Positions 62,300 through 64,000 of a stretch of 64,000 nt of DNA are shown one piece after another. Position numbers and translations under genes: made by a program. The DNA comes from Bryobacter sp. Its GTDB lineage: Bacteria; Acidobacteriota; Terriglobia; Bryobacterales; Bryobacteraceae. The stretch is taken from positions 46,126 through 110,125 of the forward strand of contig JALHNI010000004.1 of the NCBI GenBank assembly GCA_022843605.1, given 5' to 3'. The notes below the pieces were generated by a model that was not told where the DNA came from, made no database searches, and was given only the letters and a program-made list of their open reading frames with translations. Position 1 is the first letter of the stretch. Each line of letters begins with the position of its first letter.

Positions 62300-62316
62300 A
62301 TACCCTTTTAGGGTAT
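62300..62316 (-). promoter_or_regulatory. Hairpin overlapping the ribosome site of the 61919-62299 gene
   Basis: On the minus strand ATACCC, a TAAAA loop and GGGTAT form a 6-bp stem immediately before ATG 62297-62299. The AAGGG ribosome site lies in loop and 3' stem, so translation could be sensitive to folding. Inference only. Confidence 0.4.
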
Positions 62317-62324
62317 CACCCGCT

Positions 62325-63956
62325 CTACTGGAACAACTTGCGTTCCCGGCGTAGGAATGCCGGAATGTCGATGTCGTCCTTGGGCGGTTCCGGCTTGGCG
62401 GGCGTCGAATCCACGACAGCCGTCGTGTTGGTGGACGTCGCTTCCAAAATTTCCGGGCCGGTCTCGGAGATACTCTCGAAACGGCTCATAAAGGCGGGTC
62501 GTTCCCGACGGAAGAACTCAAAGCGGGGAGGCGCCGGAGTGGGCACGGCCGGCTCCACAGGCTCCGCCATCAACGGTTCCGGCTCAACGACGGGCATCTC
62601 CAGCCGCTGCGGCGACGGCGGTAGAGTCGTTCGCTCCGGCTGCCGGGCAGACTCGCGGCGCAACGTTTCCGCCGAAGCCGGCGGCGCCGACTGGCGCGTG
62701 GCTCCGGCCCAGGCCGCGTCCGCGCGCTGCGGAAACTCGACGATCTCCGGCTCGCTCATCACGATGCGTGCCGGCTCCGGCGCACGCTGTGTTTCGGCGG
62801 CGAAAAATTCTACTACTTCTTCTTCATCCTCGAAGATTTCCTCTTCGAGTTCGGCGTCGAAGTGCATCTGCGGATCGGGCGTAATCATCCGCGCGTCGAT
62901 CGGCGTATCCACCGTGGTCGGGTAGAACGTCTTGCGCTCAATCGCCGGCAGGTGCGGACGGTTGAACCCGGTCGCGATCACTGTGATTTTCACGATGTCG
63001 CCCAACGCCTCGTTCATCACGACACCGAAGTTGATCTGCACGTCGTCGTTCTTCGCCGATTGCCGGATCAACGAACACGCCGCATTCACGTCGTGAATGC
63101 CAAGCGCGCTGGAGCCAGTAATGTTGATCAGAATGCCGCGCGCCCCTTCCACGCCGCCTTCTTCAAGCAAGGGCGAACTGATGGCCTGCCGAGCCGCTTC
63201 CATCGCCGCTTCTTTGCCTTCGGCCGAAGCGGTGCCCATCATCGCGTAGCCCATGCCGCTCATGATGGCTCGAATGTCTGAAAAATCGCGATTGATCAGG
63301 CCCGGCGTCGTCATGATGTCGCTGATGCCTTGCACGCCCTGCCGCAGCACGTCGTCGGCTATGCGAAACGCATCGAAGAAACTCGTGCCCTTCGGCACTA
63401 ACTCGAGCAAACGATTGTTGGGAATCGAAATGACGGTATCGACGGCCGCGGCCAAGTCTGCCAAGCCTTTCTCCGCCTGCTTCATCCGCCGTGGACCTTC
63501 AAACTCGAAGGGCTTCGTCACAACGGCAACGGTGAGCGCATTCATCTCCTTGGCCAACGCCGCCACCACCGGCGCCGCCCCCGTACCTGTACCGCCGCCA
63601 AGGCCCGCGGTCACAAACACCATGTCGGCGCCTTCCAGGATCTCGATGATCCGGTCGGTATCTTCCAGCGCCGCCTGACGGCCGGTCGCCGGGTCGGCAC
63701 CCGCACCCAATCCATTGGTGATCTTCGTGCCGATCTGCAACTTGTTCGGCACCGGGGAAGCCACCAGCGCTTGCCGATCGGTGTTCAAGATATGAAAATC
63801 AACACCCGTCACGCCTTCGGTCATCATGCGCGCGACGGCGTTGGATCCGCCACCGCCCACACCGATCACCTTGATCCGCGTACCGGCTCGCTTTTCCTCA
63901 TCGTCCTGCAATTCAAATCGCATCGGATTGAATTTCGTGATCTCGAGTTGTCCCAT
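62325..63956 (-). CDS. ftsZ: Cell-division GTPase FtsZ
   Basis: 543 residues from ATG 63954-63956 (GAGGG upstream). GTP-binding tubulin domain: KVIGVGGGGSNAV, GLGGGTGTGAAPV (about residue 117), NNDDVQINFGVVMNEAL region and T7-loop-like segments. After residue about 330 a long acidic, Pro-rich linker leads to the C-terminal peptide DIPAFLRRERKLFQ, the site for FtsA/ZipA-type partners. The linker is longer than in E. coli. FtsZ polymerises into the division ring. The frame extends to a TTG at 63962, but the ATG fits better. Confidence 0.96.
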   Translation of the reverse strand: MGQLEITKFNPMRFELQDDEEKRAGTRIKVIGVGGGGSNAVARMMTEGVTGVDFHILNTDRQALVASPVPNKLQIGTKITNGLGAGADPATGRQAALEDTDRIIEILEGADMVFVTAGLGGGTGTGAAPVVAALAKEMNALTVAVVTKPFEFEGPRRMKQAEKGLADLAAAVDTVISIPNNRLLELVPKGTSFFDAFRIADDVLRQGVQGISDIMTTPGLINRDFSDIRAIMSGMGYAMMGTASAEGKEAAMEAARQAISSPLLEEGGVEGARGILINITGSSALGIHDVNAACSLIRQSAKNDDVQINFGVVMNEALGDIVKITVIATGFNRPHLPAIERKTFYPTTVDTPIDARMITPDPQMHFDAELEEEIFEDEEEVVEFFAAETQRAPEPARIVMSEPEIVEFPQRADAAWAGATRQSAPPASAETLRRESARQPERTTLPPSPQRLEMPVVEPEPLMAEPVEPAVPTPAPPRFEFFRRERPAFMSRFESISETGPEILEATSTNTTAVVDSTPAKPEPPKDDIDIPAFLRRERKLFQ

Positions 63957-64000
63957 GGTCAACGGTCCCTCTAACGAAAGACGAGCCCCAGAAAGCCGGG

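Overview
The window is one GC-rich chromosomal segment of a diderm bacterium, most likely an acidobacterium of the Solibacteres/Bryobacterales type. Four things point there. A serine hydrolase carries a C-terminal TIGR03437-like module known mainly from Solibacter relatives. A large Oar-like TonB-dependent receptor is present. A DUF1549/DUF1553 cytochrome-like protein is paired with a Tat-exported DUF1501 protein. Lipid A/Kdo genes, Wza/Wzz-type export genes and outer-membrane barrels show an outer membrane. Taxonomy is inference from gene content. I saw no tRNA, rRNA, CRISPR array, prophage or insertion sequence.

Region 1-13 kb: a secreted VWA-like protein, a duplicated outer-membrane barrel protein, an nfeD-floA membrane-microdomain operon with a small membrane partner, an APC amino-acid permease, a secreted protein of unknown function, a vapB antitoxin with a decayed vapC, a two-component NarL-type system, a serine hydrolase, and a PduO-type cobalamin adenosyltransferase split by a frameshift. 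Region 13-24 kb: a WaaA-LpxK fusion for Kdo/lipid A synthesis, a matrixin-like metalloprotease with a long Ala-Pro linker, an ABC-F ATPase, then (minus strand, behind a shared terminator) a Wza/Wzz/BY-kinase exopolysaccharide export module and an EVE-domain protein.

Region 24-38 kb: an ornithine cyclodeaminase-like enzyme, an acyltransferase-like membrane protein, an M1 lipoprotein peptidase, a second serine hydrolase, an SPFH protein with an RHH regulator under a palindromic control region, the Oar-like receptor, an SGNH hydrolase, an HD-GYP/GAF/GGDEF c-di-GMP protein and an acyl-CoA ligase. Region 38-48 kb: DinB-like, Fe-S scaffold, Nudix, S9 peptidase and M23 genes; then cca overlapping xerD; and rsfS, which appears to start at CTG, divergent from hpt.

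Region 48-64 kb: a proS-aminotransferase-membrane protein-yihY operon, an orphan heme-copper oxidase subunit III, a prepilin peptidase, larB, a DUF192 lipoprotein, a UbiA prenyltransferase translationally coupled to an MqnE/MqnC-like protein that has lost the radical-SAM core, the DUF1549/DUF1501 pair, and ftsZ. The main items worth follow-up are the coreless MqnE/C-like protein, the WaaA-LpxK fusion, the CTG start of rsfS, the SPFH-RHH locus with its palindromes, and the two broken genes (vapC and the adenosyltransferase).
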